From NCBI RefSeq assembly GCF_000332115.1, contig NC_020156.1, forward strand, positions 3,597,501 to 3,661,500: a stretch of 64,000 nucleotides of DNA, given 5' to 3'. A model generated the notes under the pieces. That model saw nothing but the letters and a program-made list of their open reading frames with translations, was not told the origin of the DNA and ran no database searches. A program made the translations under genes and the position numbers. Below are positions 7,173-16,378 of the stretch, piece after piece. The stretch comes from Nonlabens dokdonensis DSW-6. GTDB taxonomy: Bacteria > Bacteroidota > Bacteroidia > Flavobacteriales > Flavobacteriaceae. Position 1 is the first letter of the stretch. Every line of letters starts with the position of its first letter.

Positions 7173-7746
7173 AACTGATCCTTTTTCATATATTCATAGT
7201 TGCGAACTTAAGGCCGCAACTATGAATAGATCACAAGCTATTTTTTCAAAGGGTAGAATTAATTCTGCATGTGGGAAAATGATGATTTGTTTATCTTTTT
7301 GTTTTCTATTTTCATCTTGCAATAATGAAAAGTTCTATAAAAATAGAATCGTCGGAACTTGGACGTATCAAGGGATCTATAAAGAAAAACTAAATGGTCT
7401 TGAAAAGTTGAATGAAGAAAATAAGACTAATTTAGAATGGCACGAATACTTTAGTGATGTCCAATCATTAATATTTACTGAATTCCAGACCTTTCCTAAA
7501 TTTGAGAACATCAAAGAATTTCAAGAAATTGGAACAACGATGCAATTAAATATGGAAGGTGATACTATTGCGTGGCACGAATATGAAATTATAGGAAACG
7601 AATTAAATACATTTATTTTGGACGATGATTATGCAAAATTAGGGTTTGAGGAATTTGAAATTGTGAAAATTAAAAATCAAGAATTAATTATCAAAAGTTT
7701 AAAACCTACAGAAAATGATGACTCCGTAATGATCTTCAAAAACTAA
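7165..7746 (+). CDS. Small lipocalin-like lipoprotein, paralogue 3 of 4
   Basis: 193 residues from ATG 7165, overlapping the previous gene by 8 bases. Lipobox FSSC; mature part starts with G-T-W-T-Y-Q-G-I-Y and is most similar to paralogue 1. The 87-bp repeat copy B is in frame upstream of the signal peptide; it contains an in-frame ATG at 7222 giving the basic n-region M-N-R-S-Q-A-I-F-S-K-G-R, and two further Met codons follow directly after the repeat (about 7279). The start is therefore ambiguous. Envelope-anchored, function unknown. Confidence 0.65.
   Translation: MSETDPFSYIHSCELKAATMNRSQAIFSKGRINSACGKMMICLSFCFLFSSCNNEKFYKNRIVGTWTYQGIYKEKLNGLEKLNEENKTNLEWHEYFSDVQSLIFTEFQTFPKFENIKEFQEIGTTMQLNMEGDTIAWHEYEIIGNELNTFILDDDYAKLGFEEFEIVKIKNQELIIKSLKPTENDDSVMIFKN
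7191..7278. repeat. 87-bp double-palindrome element, copy B
   Basis: First palindrome 7191-7228 (38 bp, two mismatched pairs next to the central CTTAAG), then the conserved spacer AGATCACAAGCTATTTTTT and a second palindrome AGAATTAATTCT, ending at the shared GGAAA (7274-7278). Spacing between the parts is the same as in copies A and C. Confidence 0.88.
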
Positions 7747-7755
7747 TCAGTGGTA

Positions 7756-8292
7756 ATGAATAATATAGAATCAAAGAGATACATTCACAGATGTGGACTT
7801 AAGTCCGCATCTGTGAATAGATCACAAGCTATTTTTCCAAAGGGCAGAATTAATTCTGCTCTCCGGAAAGTATCTTTGATTTTATTTCTCACATTGACGT
7901 CATGTTCATACAGTATTGATAGGAAAGAATTGATTGGTAATTGGAATATAGAAATAGAAAGGAAATTAGAAAATGGCAATTGGGAAAGTGACGAAATCAC
8001 ATTTTTCAAAATGTCCACCATCCCAAATGTTTTTAAATACAGTAAATTCCTTTCATTTCATGATGATGGAGTTATTGAATTGAATAGCTTATCTACTGAT
8101 CGTTTTCCTGAGTATTATCTTCTTGATGAAAGTTCGCAAACTATTTATATGTCATTAGATCCTATTGAAGGTATACCAACACAAATAGATAGAAGTCTAT
8201 TTGTTTTTCATATGAAAGTAAATAATAACACAAATTTCAGTTTAACAACCAATACTGATTCAGATGTGAGGTTAGTTTTAAATAAGCAATAG
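7756..8292 (+). CDS. Small lipocalin-like lipoprotein, paralogue 4 of 4
   Basis: 178 residues from ATG 7756 (GTG 7750 is also in frame). Hydrophobic segment SLILFLTL and lipobox LTSC, then G-N-W-N-I-E in the mature part. Repeat copy C is in frame between the start and the signal peptide; it offers a GTG at 7813 as an alternative start with the n-region [11 protein letters not shown]. The body is more diverged from the other paralogues than the repeat itself is. It lies 4 bases before mutB. Function unknown. Confidence 0.65.
   Translation: MNNIESKRYIHRCGLKSASVNRSQAIFPKGRINSALRKVSLILFLTLTSCSYSIDRKELIGNWNIEIERKLENGNWESDEITFFKMSTIPNVFKYSKFLSFHDDGVIELNSLSTDRFPEYYLLDESSQTIYMSLDPIEGIPTQIDRSLFVFHMKVNNNTNFSLTTNTDSDVRLVLNKQ
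7783..7869. repeat. 87-bp double-palindrome element, copy C
   Basis: First palindrome 7783-7818 (36 bp with one G-T pair), then the spacer, then a perfect 16-bp second palindrome GCAGAATTAATTCTGC (7844-7859), ending at the shared GGAAA (7865-7869). This is the best-preserved copy for the second palindrome. Confidence 0.9.
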
Positions 8293-8296
8293 CACC

Positions 8297-10420
8297 ATGA
8301 AAAGAAAAGACATTACAAACATAAAACCCAACTACGATTTTCATACAAAACGATCAGAAACATCTGTTTATGAAACATCTGAAGGGATTTCTATAAAAAA
8401 AGAATACACTAAAGAGGACGTTGCACATCTGGAACATCTCGACTTTGTGGCTGGAATTGCTCCTAATTTACGTGGTCCCTACTCCACTATGTACGTGCGC
8501 AGACCATGGACGGTAAGACAATACGCTGGTTTTTCAAGTGCGACAGAATCAAACGCTTTTTATAAACGTAATCTAGCCGCTGGACAGAAAGGACTTTCTG
8601 TTGCTTTTGATCTAGCAACACATAGAGGTTACGACAGTGATCATGAACGTGTTGTAGGTGATGTAGGAAAGGCTGGTGTTGCCATAGATAGTGTTGAGGA
8701 TATGAAGATTCTTTTTGACTCCATACCTTTAGATAAGATGTCGGTTTCTATGACTATGAATGGTGCGGTGTTGCCTATCATGGCATTTTACATCGTCGCA
8801 GCGATGGAACAAGGCGTTGATCCTAAATTATTGAGCGGTACGATTCAGAATGATATTCTTAAAGAATTTATGGTACGTAATACGTATATCTATCCGCCTA
8901 CGCCTAGCATGCAAATTATCTCAGATATATTTGAATATACGAGTCAGAACATGCCTAAGTTTAATTCGATTTCTATTTCTGGTTACCACATGTATGAAGC
9001 TGGTGCGACCAGTGATATAGAACTTGCTTACACACTTGCCGACGGTTTAGAATACGTTAGAAAAGGGCTTGCGGCTGGAATGGACATCGATACCTTTGCT
9101 CCTCGCCTATCTTTTTTCTGGGCTATTGGGATGAATCACTTTATGGAAATTGCAAAAATGCGGGCAGCACGTATGCTTTGGGCAAAAATGATTAAACAAT
9201 TCAATCCAAAAAATGCCAAATCACTTGCTTTAAGAACCCATTGCCAGACTTCAGGATGGTCACTTACGGAGCAAGATCCTTTTAATAATGTTGCACGCAC
9301 GACTATCGAAGCAGCTGCGGCAGCCTTCGGTGGTACTCAAAGTTTGCATACCAACGCGTTAGACGAGGCGATCGCTTTGCCAACAGATTTCTCGGCTCGT
9401 ATTGCTAGAAACACGCAGCTTTTCCTTCAAGAAGAAACTGGAATTACAAAAACGGTAGATCCTTGGGCAGGCTCTTATTATGTAGAATCGCTTACCGATC
9501 AAATAGCCGATAAAGCTTGGGAACTGATTCAAGAAGTGGAAGAACTAGGCGGAATGACCAAAGCTATCGAGGCAGGAATTCCTAAAATGCGCATAGAAGA
9601 AGCTGCTGCAAAAAAACAAGCACGTATAGATTCTGGAATCGATACGATTGTGGGCGTCAATAAATACCCAAGTCCGGACGAAGATTTAATCGATACGCTA
9701 GAAGTAGATAACGCAGCAGTACGCATCGAGCAAATCGACCGATTAAAAGAGATTAAAAAGAATCGAGATGATCAAAAGGTAGAAGAGACCTTAAAAGAAT
9801 TAACCAATTGTGCAAAAACTAAGGAAGGAAACCTATTAGAATTTGCTGTTAACGCTGCAAAGGAACGTGCTACTTTAGGTGAAATTTCAGATGCTTTGGA
9901 AGAGGTTTATGGCCGCTATCGAGCAACTATCAAAAGTGTTCAAGGAGTTTATAAAAAAGAGATTATGAATGATCCCGCTTTCGCGAAAGCGCAACAACTA
10001 GCCGACCAATTTGCAAAAACAGAAGGCCGCAGACCAAGAATAATGATCGCAAAAATGGGACAAGACGGACACGATAGAGGTGCGAAAGTAGTTGCAACAG
10101 GATATGCAGACGTAGGTTTTGACGTGGACATTGGGCCATTATTTCAAACTCCTGCCGAAGCCGCAAAACAAGCTGTAGAGAACGACGTCCACGTTTTAGG
10201 AGTTTCTTCCCTAGCCGCAGGACACAAAACACTTGTTCCACAAGTAATGGAAGAATTAAAAAAATATGGTCGTGAGGACATCATGATCGTTGTAGGTGGC
10301 GTCATTCCAAGAAAAGATTATCAGTACTTATTTGATGCTGGTGTAGCCGCAGTTTTTGGTCCAGGAACAAAAATTAGCGAGGCAGCGATTGATATTTTGG
10401 GATTGTTGATGGATGAGTAA
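8297..10420 (+). CDS. mutB: Methylmalonyl-CoA mutase large (alpha) subunit
   Basis: 707 residues, standard length. The N-terminal TIM barrel carries the substrate-channel motif R-x-x-x-x-x-Y-x-G-F ([14 protein letters not shown]) and [11 protein letters not shown]. The C-terminal cobalamin domain has D-x-H-x-x-G (D590, H592, G595) with a later GVIP segment. It catalyses the adenosylcobalamin-dependent rearrangement of methylmalonyl-CoA and succinyl-CoA. A copy of the 14-bp palindrome encodes AFAKA at residues 561-565, just ahead of the B12 domain. No cobalamin riboswitch was seen. Confidence 0.96.
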   Translation: MKRKDITNIKPNYDFHTKRSETSVYETSEGISIKKEYTKEDVAHLEHLDFVAGIAPNLRGPYSTMYVRRPWTVRQYAGFSSATESNAFYKRNLAAGQKGLSVAFDLATHRGYDSDHERVVGDVGKAGVAIDSVEDMKILFDSIPLDKMSVSMTMNGAVLPIMAFYIVAAMEQGVDPKLLSGTIQNDILKEFMVRNTYIYPPTPSMQIISDIFEYTSQNMPKFNSISISGYHMYEAGATSDIELAYTLADGLEYVRKGLAAGMDIDTFAPRLSFFWAIGMNHFMEIAKMRAARMLWAKMIKQFNPKNAKSLALRTHCQTSGWSLTEQDPFNNVARTTIEAAAAAFGGTQSLHTNALDEAIALPTDFSARIARNTQLFLQEETGITKTVDPWAGSYYVESLTDQIADKAWELIQEVEELGGMTKAIEAGIPKMRIEEAAAKKQARIDSGIDTIVGVNKYPSPDEDLIDTLEVDNAAVRIEQIDRLKEIKKNRDDQKVEETLKELTNCAKTKEGNLLEFAVNAAKERATLGEISDALEEVYGRYRATIKSVQGVYKKEIMNDPAFAKAQQLADQFAKTEGRRPRIMIAKMGQDGHDRGAKVVATGYADVGFDVDIGPLFQTPAEAAKQAVENDVHVLGVSSLAAGHKTLVPQVMEELKKYGREDIMIVVGGVIPRKDYQYLFDAGVAAVFGPGTKISEAAIDILGLLMDE
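9977..9990. repeat. GCTTTCGCGAAAGC palindrome, copy 4 (inside mutB)
   Basis: Perfect copy, 16 bp with flanking C and G, read as Ala-Phe-Ala-Lys-Ala (561-565) in the interdomain linker of MutB. Confidence 0.95.
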
Positions 10421-10691
10421 AACTAATAAAGATTTAATTAATAAATTTTTAGTTATTCACTATTAAAACTGTAAAAAATTGCTGGTAAGAGATCGCTTAC
10501 AACAGTCTTGTTCTTTTTATAAACCAGAAGACGCACAGGCCAAAATTAGACGTGTTGAGCATTTTTTATCAAATTGATATTCAGTATTCTAAAAACGATT
10601 CTGACAACTATAACGTTTTCGCTTCTACAACCTATTAATATTGCTAAATAGCTAGCAATGGATTATTTTTGATACATTAAATACTTAAAAC

Positions 10692-13103
10692 ATGAAAAAA
10701 ACATACTCTTTTTTACTTTTGTTTTGTGCCATTCTTGTTGCACAAGCTCAGGTTACTTATACCGCAAATGGTGGTTCAAGCTTCGGTGGTCCAATAGGAA
10801 ATAGTTCCATGGTTATTGATCATGATGCTACTAATATTACTATTAGTGTGGATCGTGGTGGAGATTTAGGATCTAATAATATGGTCATGTATATTGATAC
10901 AGGTGCCGCTGGTAGAACAGCAATCGATGGAAACGTAAACGATGACGGAGATTTAGGAAGAAAAGCCGTTTCAAAATTCGGTGGTGGAGATTTAAATTTC
11001 CCACCAGGTTTCGAAGTTTCGCATGCCATTTATGGAGATGCTGGGTTTATGGGATTATTTCAAATTCCAGCTACTGGAGTTGTGGGAACCAACAACCTTA
11101 ACTTTCTTACTGGCGTAGGTAACGGATCTGCAGATCCATTTGTGCTTACTGTTTCTTGGGCCCAATTAGGACTTACATCCACAGATACTTTTAGTTTTGT
11201 AGTTACTTATGGAAATCCTAATGATTTTTCAGGAAATATGTTCACCTCAAATGAAGGTTACGGCGATGGAATCCTTAACGGTGGAAATAACATTGCTTTT
11301 GATGCTATGACTTATACCACTTATTTCGAGTACCCAAGTGGAGACAAGCACGGTATTGCCAGAAATCAAGATTCTGCTCCTTTACCAGATGCATGGAGTT
11401 TTGATTACAGTTGGGTAAATGGAAATCCTCCTAACTCAACTGATGAAATCATCATTGAAACTAACATTACGATGAATACTGATGTGACCGTTGACAACTC
11501 ACTTACCGTAAATGCTGGAACTGTAGGAGTCGTATCTACTGCTGTTTTTACCCTTAATGGTACACTTACCATTATGCCTACTATGAATCCTTTTGCACCA
11601 ATTGAATTTGGTTTAGACAGTGATGCAAATGGTAGCGCTCAATTTATAAATGGTCCTATGGCTACTATAAATGGTGATGTAGGTGTAGCTCGTTTTATTC
11701 CTACAGGAAGTACAAGTAATAGAAGAGCATTTAGGTTTATCGCTTCTCCAGTAACCACTACGACTACAATTTTTGAAAACTGGCAAACTAATGGTTTAAA
11801 TATTGCTGGAATAGGAACTCATATTACTGGATCAACTACCGGCACAAATGGTTTTGATGCTACTCAATCAGGGGCAAACTCTTTAATTTTTTATGATATA
11901 GATCCTATGGATGGGAATTATAAATGGCAAGAAAGTGCAGGGACTAATCTACCAACAGCTACTTTAACAGCAGGACAGCCTTTTAATATTTTTGTGCGTG
12001 GTGACCGCAATTATGACTTAACAACTGCTCCAGAACTTCCTAACGCCGATGTAAGAATACCTACAAAAGGTGCTCTTGAATTAGGTCAAACGGTAAATTC
12101 TGGTGCTCTTAATCCTAACGCAGGAGGATTCAGCTTTGTGGGGAACCCATATCAAGCAACTGTTAACATGAGCACAGTGACTAAAAATAATATTAATCCT
12201 AACTTTGTTTACATCTGGAACCCTAATGGCGCAACAAGAGGTGTTTATGAAACCGTTGATATGGCACCTACTTCTACTGATGCTAGAAGGTATATTCAGC
12301 CAGGTCAGTCTTTCTTTGTGCTTACTTCAGCGGCTGGACCAGCTAGTTTAGATTTTAACGCGACTGACAAAGCAACAACTCAAAATGCTGTTGGACCTTT
12401 CTCTACACCGCAAAACAGGCCTTATATTGATGTATCATTATATAAAGATTTAAATGGTTCTTCTGTAATTTTTGATAACACAAAAATATTTTTAGATGGA
12501 GATAATACCATCGATGCAAATGACGCTCTTAAAATTGAAAACTTTGAGGAAAACTTGTCGGTAAATCAAAATGGTACTTTATTAAGTATTGAAAATAAAG
12601 CCATGCCTACTCACAACGAAATAATCGCATTAGAATTTACAGATATATCGTCAAGCACTTATGATGTAGAGATTAATGTTGAAGGATTAGCTTCTAATTT
12701 AGAAGCATTTGTACATGATAGTTTTCTTAATGCAGACACCTTACTTTCTTCTGGAAACAATACTTTAGTATGGAACTTTGACTTAAATAACTCTGCAAGT
12801 ATAGACCCATCGAGATTTGAAATCAGATTCAATAATGTAACATTGAGTACTGCTCAAACCGAAGGATTAGAGTTTAGTATGTTCCCTAATCCATCCAATC
12901 AAAGCGTGATTACAATCACAGGAGATTTTATACAGAACATAACAACGGCTGTATTTTACAATACTTTAGGGCAAGAAGTTCTTAAGGCCGATTTAGATTC
13001 AAATGAATCAATGGTTAACGTCTCAAATTTAGATGCTGGAATTTATTTAGTAAATATCACTTCTGGAAAAGACAGCGTTACTAAAAAATTAGTTATCAAG
13101 TAA
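10692..13103 (+). CDS. Secreted protein with T9SS type A C-terminal sorting domain
   Basis: 803 residues. Signal peptide (hydrophobic residues 5-16, cleavage after AQA at about 20). The middle is Asn/Thr/Gly-rich and beta-structured. The last ~75 residues are a classical type IX sorting domain: FSMFPNPSNQ, then YNTLGQEV, then GIYLVNITSGKDSVTKKLVIK-like end with terminal Lys. Such proteins cross the outer membrane through the Por/T9SS machinery and are attached to the surface or released. No catalytic domain is recognisable in the body, so the role (surface structure or adhesion) is open. It is monocistronic with a strong terminator. The 271 bases upstream (10421-10691) hold no gene. Confidence 0.88.
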   Translation: MKKTYSFLLLFCAILVAQAQVTYTANGGSSFGGPIGNSSMVIDHDATNITISVDRGGDLGSNNMVMYIDTGAAGRTAIDGNVNDDGDLGRKAVSKFGGGDLNFPPGFEVSHAIYGDAGFMGLFQIPATGVVGTNNLNFLTGVGNGSADPFVLTVSWAQLGLTSTDTFSFVVTYGNPNDFSGNMFTSNEGYGDGILNGGNNIAFDAMTYTTYFEYPSGDKHGIARNQDSAPLPDAWSFDYSWVNGNPPNSTDEIIIETNITMNTDVTVDNSLTVNAGTVGVVSTAVFTLNGTLTIMPTMNPFAPIEFGLDSDANGSAQFINGPMATINGDVGVARFIPTGSTSNRRAFRFIASPVTTTTTIFENWQTNGLNIAGIGTHITGSTTGTNGFDATQSGANSLIFYDIDPMDGNYKWQESAGTNLPTATLTAGQPFNIFVRGDRNYDLTTAPELPNADVRIPTKGALELGQTVNSGALNPNAGGFSFVGNPYQATVNMSTVTKNNINPNFVYIWNPNGATRGVYETVDMAPTSTDARRYIQPGQSFFVLTSAAGPASLDFNATDKATTQNAVGPFSTPQNRPYIDVSLYKDLNGSSVIFDNTKIFLDGDNTIDANDALKIENFEENLSVNQNGTLLSIENKAMPTHNEIIALEFTDISSSTYDVEINVEGLASNLEAFVHDSFLNADTLLSSGNNTLVWNFDLNNSASIDPSRFEIRFNNVTLSTAQTEGLEFSMFPNPSNQSVITITGDFIQNITTAVFYNTLGQEVLKADLDSNESMVNVSNLDAGIYLVNITSGKDSVTKKLVIK

Positions 13104-13125
13104 TTATATAAATTATTACAATTGC

Positions 13126-13157
13126 AAAAGCAGTGCCCTAAAAGCACTGCTTTTTTG
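13126..13157 (+). terminator. Intrinsic terminator after the T9SS cargo gene
   Basis: The stem AAAAGCAGTGC / GCACTGCTTTT with a short CCTAAA loop is followed by TT, 23 bases after the stop codon. Confidence 0.88.
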
Positions 13158-13179
13158 TGTTTAAGATTATGAAGGGTTT

Positions 13180-13193
13180 GCTTTCGCGAAAGC
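13180..13193. repeat. GCTTTCGCGAAAGC palindrome, copy 5
   Basis: Perfect 14-bp copy just past the terminator of the T9SS cargo gene. Confidence 0.95.
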
Positions 13194-13345
13194 GAGAACT
13201 TCTCAAAGATTAGAATTTATTTAGCTCAAAATAACTTGTCCATCAGAATCCTATCAAATCAAAATATACGTTAAGATTTTTTACCTCGATTCAAAACGCT
13301 TTTTTAAATAAGTAAGCATATGGTATATGAAGCGTCTTATACTAT

Positions 13346-13885
13346 ATGATACGTTATACAATTAGTGCTTCTCTCCTATTTCTTTTCAGTGCTTTCAACA
13401 TTATATTATTTGATTTTAATAAAAAATCAGATATCTCTTCATGGAATATTGTTGATGATAGAGTTATGGGCGGAATTTCTCAAAGTCATTTTTCACTTAC
13501 AACATCTGGTCACGGAAAATTTTATGAATTTGTTACTACAGAAAGTAATGGAGGTTTCAGTTCTGTAGATTATGATTTTGATAAAGTAAAAGTAAGCCCG
13601 AATGATAAAATAAAAATCAAACTTAAAGGAGATGGAAAAACTTATCAATTTAGAGTGAAGGCTTTTCCCAATGATAGACACAATTATATCAAGGAATTTG
13701 CAACTACAGGAGAATGGCAAAACGTAGAAATACCATTATCAGATATGTATGCCTCATGGAGAGGAAACAGGTTGAACATTCCTAATTTTGATAAAAATCA
13801 AATAACTGGTATTACTTTAATGATAGCAAACGGTAAGAAACAAAATTTTCAAATTTTACTCAACTCTATAGAGGTAGTGAATTAG
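13346..13885 (+). CDS. CIA30-family protein (NADH dehydrogenase assembly factor-like)
   Basis: 179 residues. An N-terminal hydrophobic segment (residues 5-22) may be a signal peptide or anchor. The rest fits the CIA30 galactose-binding-like beta-sandwich: W-x-x-x-D-D-R-V-M-G-G-I-S-Q-S near the N-terminus, then G-G-F-S-S-V, a K-G-D-G-K-T-Y-x-F-R strand and W-Q-x-V-E-I-P-L-S-D-M. In mitochondria CIA30 (NDUFAF1) assists complex I assembly; for bacterial relatives this function is not established. Monocistronic; converges closely with the next minus-strand gene. Confidence 0.87.
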   Translation: MIRYTISASLLFLFSAFNIILFDFNKKSDISSWNIVDDRVMGGISQSHFSLTTSGHGKFYEFVTTESNGGFSSVDYDFDKVKVSPNDKIKIKLKGDGKTYQFRVKAFPNDRHNYIKEFATTGEWQNVEIPLSDMYASWRGNRLNIPNFDKNQITGITLMIANGKKQNFQILLNSIEVVN

Positions 13886-13913
13886 TAAAGTTTCAAAAAG
13901 TGTTAATAGAATA

Positions 13914-14732
13914 TTATCTATTGCGCCTTCTGCGTTCCCTACGCAATCTGCGTTCTTCTCTCTTTTTGAGAAAATATAGGCGCCTCTTTTCTTTTATGCT
14001 TAACTCTTCTCGGTTACGGTTTTGCAACTCTATAAGTTCTTGATTATCTGTTTTATTTAATGGAACACTTGAGTAATCTCGTGAGCTTAAACGCACGCCT
14101 ATTGCAACATTGAAATAGTTGGCATTATCAAAGCGATTTTGTAATTCTCTAGCTGTTTTGATATTATAAGAGACCATTTCAAAGCTAGGGCTTATATAAA
14201 AAGAGGTAGAGCTATTCAATTTATACTCTGCGCTAGTAGTAATACGTAAAACATTTCCAGTATCTCTAAATTTCCCGTTTCCTTGAGAAGAGTTTTGTCT
14301 ATTCTTGTTCTGACTGTAGCCATAACCTATATCTCCTGTAAGACCCCAATAATCATTTAGATCATAATCATAACCTGCAAATAAGTAGGCATTGAACTTA
14401 GTAGCTCGAGAATATTCACCTGCTATTGCGGTATTTGTCACGTTCATGAAATCTTGGGTAAGAGAACCTCCTAAATAAAAGTTTTTTGGTAAGTAAAACT
14501 GCATTCTTACTCCATAACCTATTCCTCCTTCAAGACCGTTTCCAGCAAAATTATCTCCAGTAGGAATTCCTCGTTGTAAGTATAAATCTGTTACAAATAA
14601 CCTTTTGGGAATGGATGTATTATTTTGCAATGAATCTTGAGACCTAACATTATCTTGAGAATCTTGAGCAAAGGAAGAGTCGCTTACTACCACTATTATA
14701 ACAGTTAGTATAAATTTAAAAATTGATCTCAT
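13914..14732 (-). CDS. Outer-membrane beta-barrel protein with Arg-rich tail
   Basis: 272 residues. Signal peptide residues 1-22 (cleavage after SFA), then a soluble stretch (about 23-50) and a beta-barrel with amphipathic strands ending in aromatic residues (FYLGGSLTQDF, FNAYLFAGYDYDL, YFNVAIGVRL). The last ~40 residues are unusual for a barrel: a charged segment ending in a dense Arg cluster (RRLRRERRRRNR). Its start overlaps the end of the upstream lipoprotein gene by 17 bases, so the two are an operon. Substrate unknown. Confidence 0.78.
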   Translation of the reverse strand: MRSIFKFILTVIIVVVSDSSFAQDSQDNVRSQDSLQNNTSIPKRLFVTDLYLQRGIPTGDNFAGNGLEGGIGYGVRMQFYLPKNFYLGGSLTQDFMNVTNTAIAGEYSRATKFNAYLFAGYDYDLNDYWGLTGDIGYGYSQNKNRQNSSQGNGKFRDTGNVLRITTSAEYKLNSSTSFYISPSFEMVSYNIKTARELQNRFDNANYFNVAIGVRLSSRDYSSVPLNKTDNQELIELQNRNREELSIKEKRRLYFLKKREERRLRRERRRRNR

Positions 14733-15414
14733 AACGCTCTTGTGGACTATTAATAGTAAAGGTTCTAGTAGATTCGTTTCCTGAATTATCTACATAAACA
14801 ACATCTATTGTAGAAGGATAAAACACATTTAATTCAAAATTTCCATCGTTTAAATTTTCATTGAAGCGTCGTGGTTGTCTTTCAAAAAAATCACACTCCT
14901 CATCTTGTGTGAGTGTATTATTACTATAAATCAAATCACAATTTAGTGACTCATAATCAAAAGTTACCTCATAGAAATCAGTTGTTCCTGAAGTATTAAT
15001 AAAATCGATTTCTACTACAGCAGACTCTTTGAGAATGGTTTCTGGAATGTTTAAGAAAAGAGCTTCTCCTAATTCTTCCCTAGAAATTCTGACCTTGTTA
15101 GAAAAATAATTCTGCGAATTAAAATTGATGAAAAAACCGCCATCTACCAGCATGGTAAATTCTACTTCTCCATTTGCATCGGTAATTCCTTTACCTAAAA
15201 GGAAGTCCTCATCTGCTGGTTGAAATTTTGTAAATTCCTGTCCTAGGATAAATTCAAAAGTCCTAAAAGTGGTCGCATTTACTTCAAGATTGGGAATAGG
15301 ATTTCCTGATACATCTACTACTTTTGTTTTAAATAAAGCACGTACATCATCTTCTAATCTTGGTTCACAAGAAATAAGCAAACAAGGTAAAATAAGGAAT
15401 AACAGTTTTCTCAT
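14716..15414 (-). CDS. Lipoprotein with carboxypeptidase-regulatory-like fold
   Basis: 232 residues from ATG 15414, chosen because MRKLLFLILPCLLISC is a clean lipoprotein signal peptide (Cys about residue 16); a longer frame to 15441 has no supporting signal. Residues about 28-110 (V-D-V-S-G-N-P-I-P-N-L-E-V, then G-I-T-D-A-N-G-E-V-E-F) resemble a CarboxypepD_reg/Ig-like beta-sandwich. It is translated just before the beta-barrel gene at 13914, with which it overlaps by 17 bases, suggesting a lipoprotein-barrel pair. Function unknown. Confidence 0.75.
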   Translation of the reverse strand: MRKLLFLILPCLLISCEPRLEDDVRALFKTKVVDVSGNPIPNLEVNATTFRTFEFILGQEFTKFQPADEDFLLGKGITDANGEVEFTMLVDGGFFINFNSQNYFSNKVRISREELGEALFLNIPETILKESAVVEIDFINTSGTTDFYEVTFDYESLNCDLIYSNNTLTQDEECDFFERQPRRFNENLNDGNFELNVFYPSTIDVVYVDNSGNESTRTFTINSPQERYEINF

Positions 15415-15484
15415 GGTTGAGTTATTTATACCTAGATGCAAAAAGATCTAAAAGGTTGCTTGGAAAAGCAAACGATTTTTTTAT

Positions 15485-16201
15485 TTAATCAGTAATCACA
15501 TCAGCACCAAGAAATTGATCGTTTTTGTTGTAGTACCATTTACGCGTTTTAGGCATATTAATATGATTAATCTTTTTGCTTTCAGAAAGTAAGATATATT
15601 CTCCTGTATCCATTTTGATTTTTCCAGCAGTATCGGTTCTGTAAAATTGATAGACTTCCATTCTATAAGATATTGGATCAAAATAGAAGAACCAAACATC
15701 ACTTCCCACTGCTTCATCATAAGCCACTTGTAAAACTAAATACTCCTTTCCCTTAAAAACTTTACGCTCTACCGTATTAGAAATTATAGTACCTTCATCT
15801 TTTAATTTCATAGGCAATCCATAGAGGTAGGTGTAATAGTTTTTCATAAAGATCGCTCTTTCGGCATCCTTCTCAGTAGTAACTATAACTTCACTTGGTT
15901 TTCTTAAATCACTTTTGGTGGCGCTTCCTTTATCTTTAATAACAAAATAACTGGTGTTGATACTATCTCTAGTCGCACTAACAGAAAAATACTCCTTTGG
16001 TAGGTCTATTTTAATGTCACTTACACGTTTCGGCTTATTAGGTGTGGTCATTGTTACCTCAAAAACCGCATGAAACTTCTCCCATTTTCCATTAGGATCG
16101 TGATGTTGTATTGCCTTATCTAATAATTGCTGTCCTGTAAGCTCTTGAGCTGCTCCTGTAAAGCAAAACAAAAGAAGTGCTTTGATTAATATATACTTCA
16201 T
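15485..16201 (-). CDS. Periplasmic LolA/LolB-like conserved protein (DUF6503-like)
   Basis: 238 residues, signal peptide at residues 1-18 (cleavage after AAQ). The sequence has long alternating strands and ends with K-x-R-K-W-Y-Y-N-K-N-D-Q-F-L-G-x-D; it looks like the flavobacterial family I recall as DUF6503, related in fold to outer-membrane lipoprotein-sorting proteins. A role in periplasmic carrying of lipids or lipoproteins is inference only. Monocistronic minus-strand gene, 71 bases downstream of the lipoprotein gene start region. Confidence 0.65.
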   Translation of the reverse strand: MKYILIKALLLFCFTGAAQELTGQQLLDKAIQHHDPNGKWEKFHAVFEVTMTTPNKPKRVSDIKIDLPKEYFSVSATRDSINTSYFVIKDKGSATKSDLRKPSEVIVTTEKDAERAIFMKNYYTYLYGLPMKLKDEGTIISNTVERKVFKGKEYLVLQVAYDEAVGSDVWFFYFDPISYRMEVYQFYRTDTAGKIKMDTGEYILLSESKKINHINMPKTRKWYYNKNDQFLGADVITD

Positions 16202-16378
16202 AAATAGTTTTCAACAATATTCATTTTATAGATCACAAGGTATTGATTTCATTAATAATCAAGAAAGATTTAATGAAATGAAAGAGCTTTTTTATTATAT
16301 AAAGTTCATTTTATTGTTTGAATTAAATAAAATTATATCCTTAATATTGCCCTAGTCTTACCTTTTAAACATCAATAA

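Noticed and set aside
9529..10241. Antisense frames in mutB
   Set aside because: They mirror the coding strand's codon pattern, have low-complexity Ser/Leu/Arg composition and no start context.
13365..13568. Short overlapping frame within the CIA30 gene
   Set aside because: It is the +1 shadow of a strongly coding frame with no signal or motif of its own.
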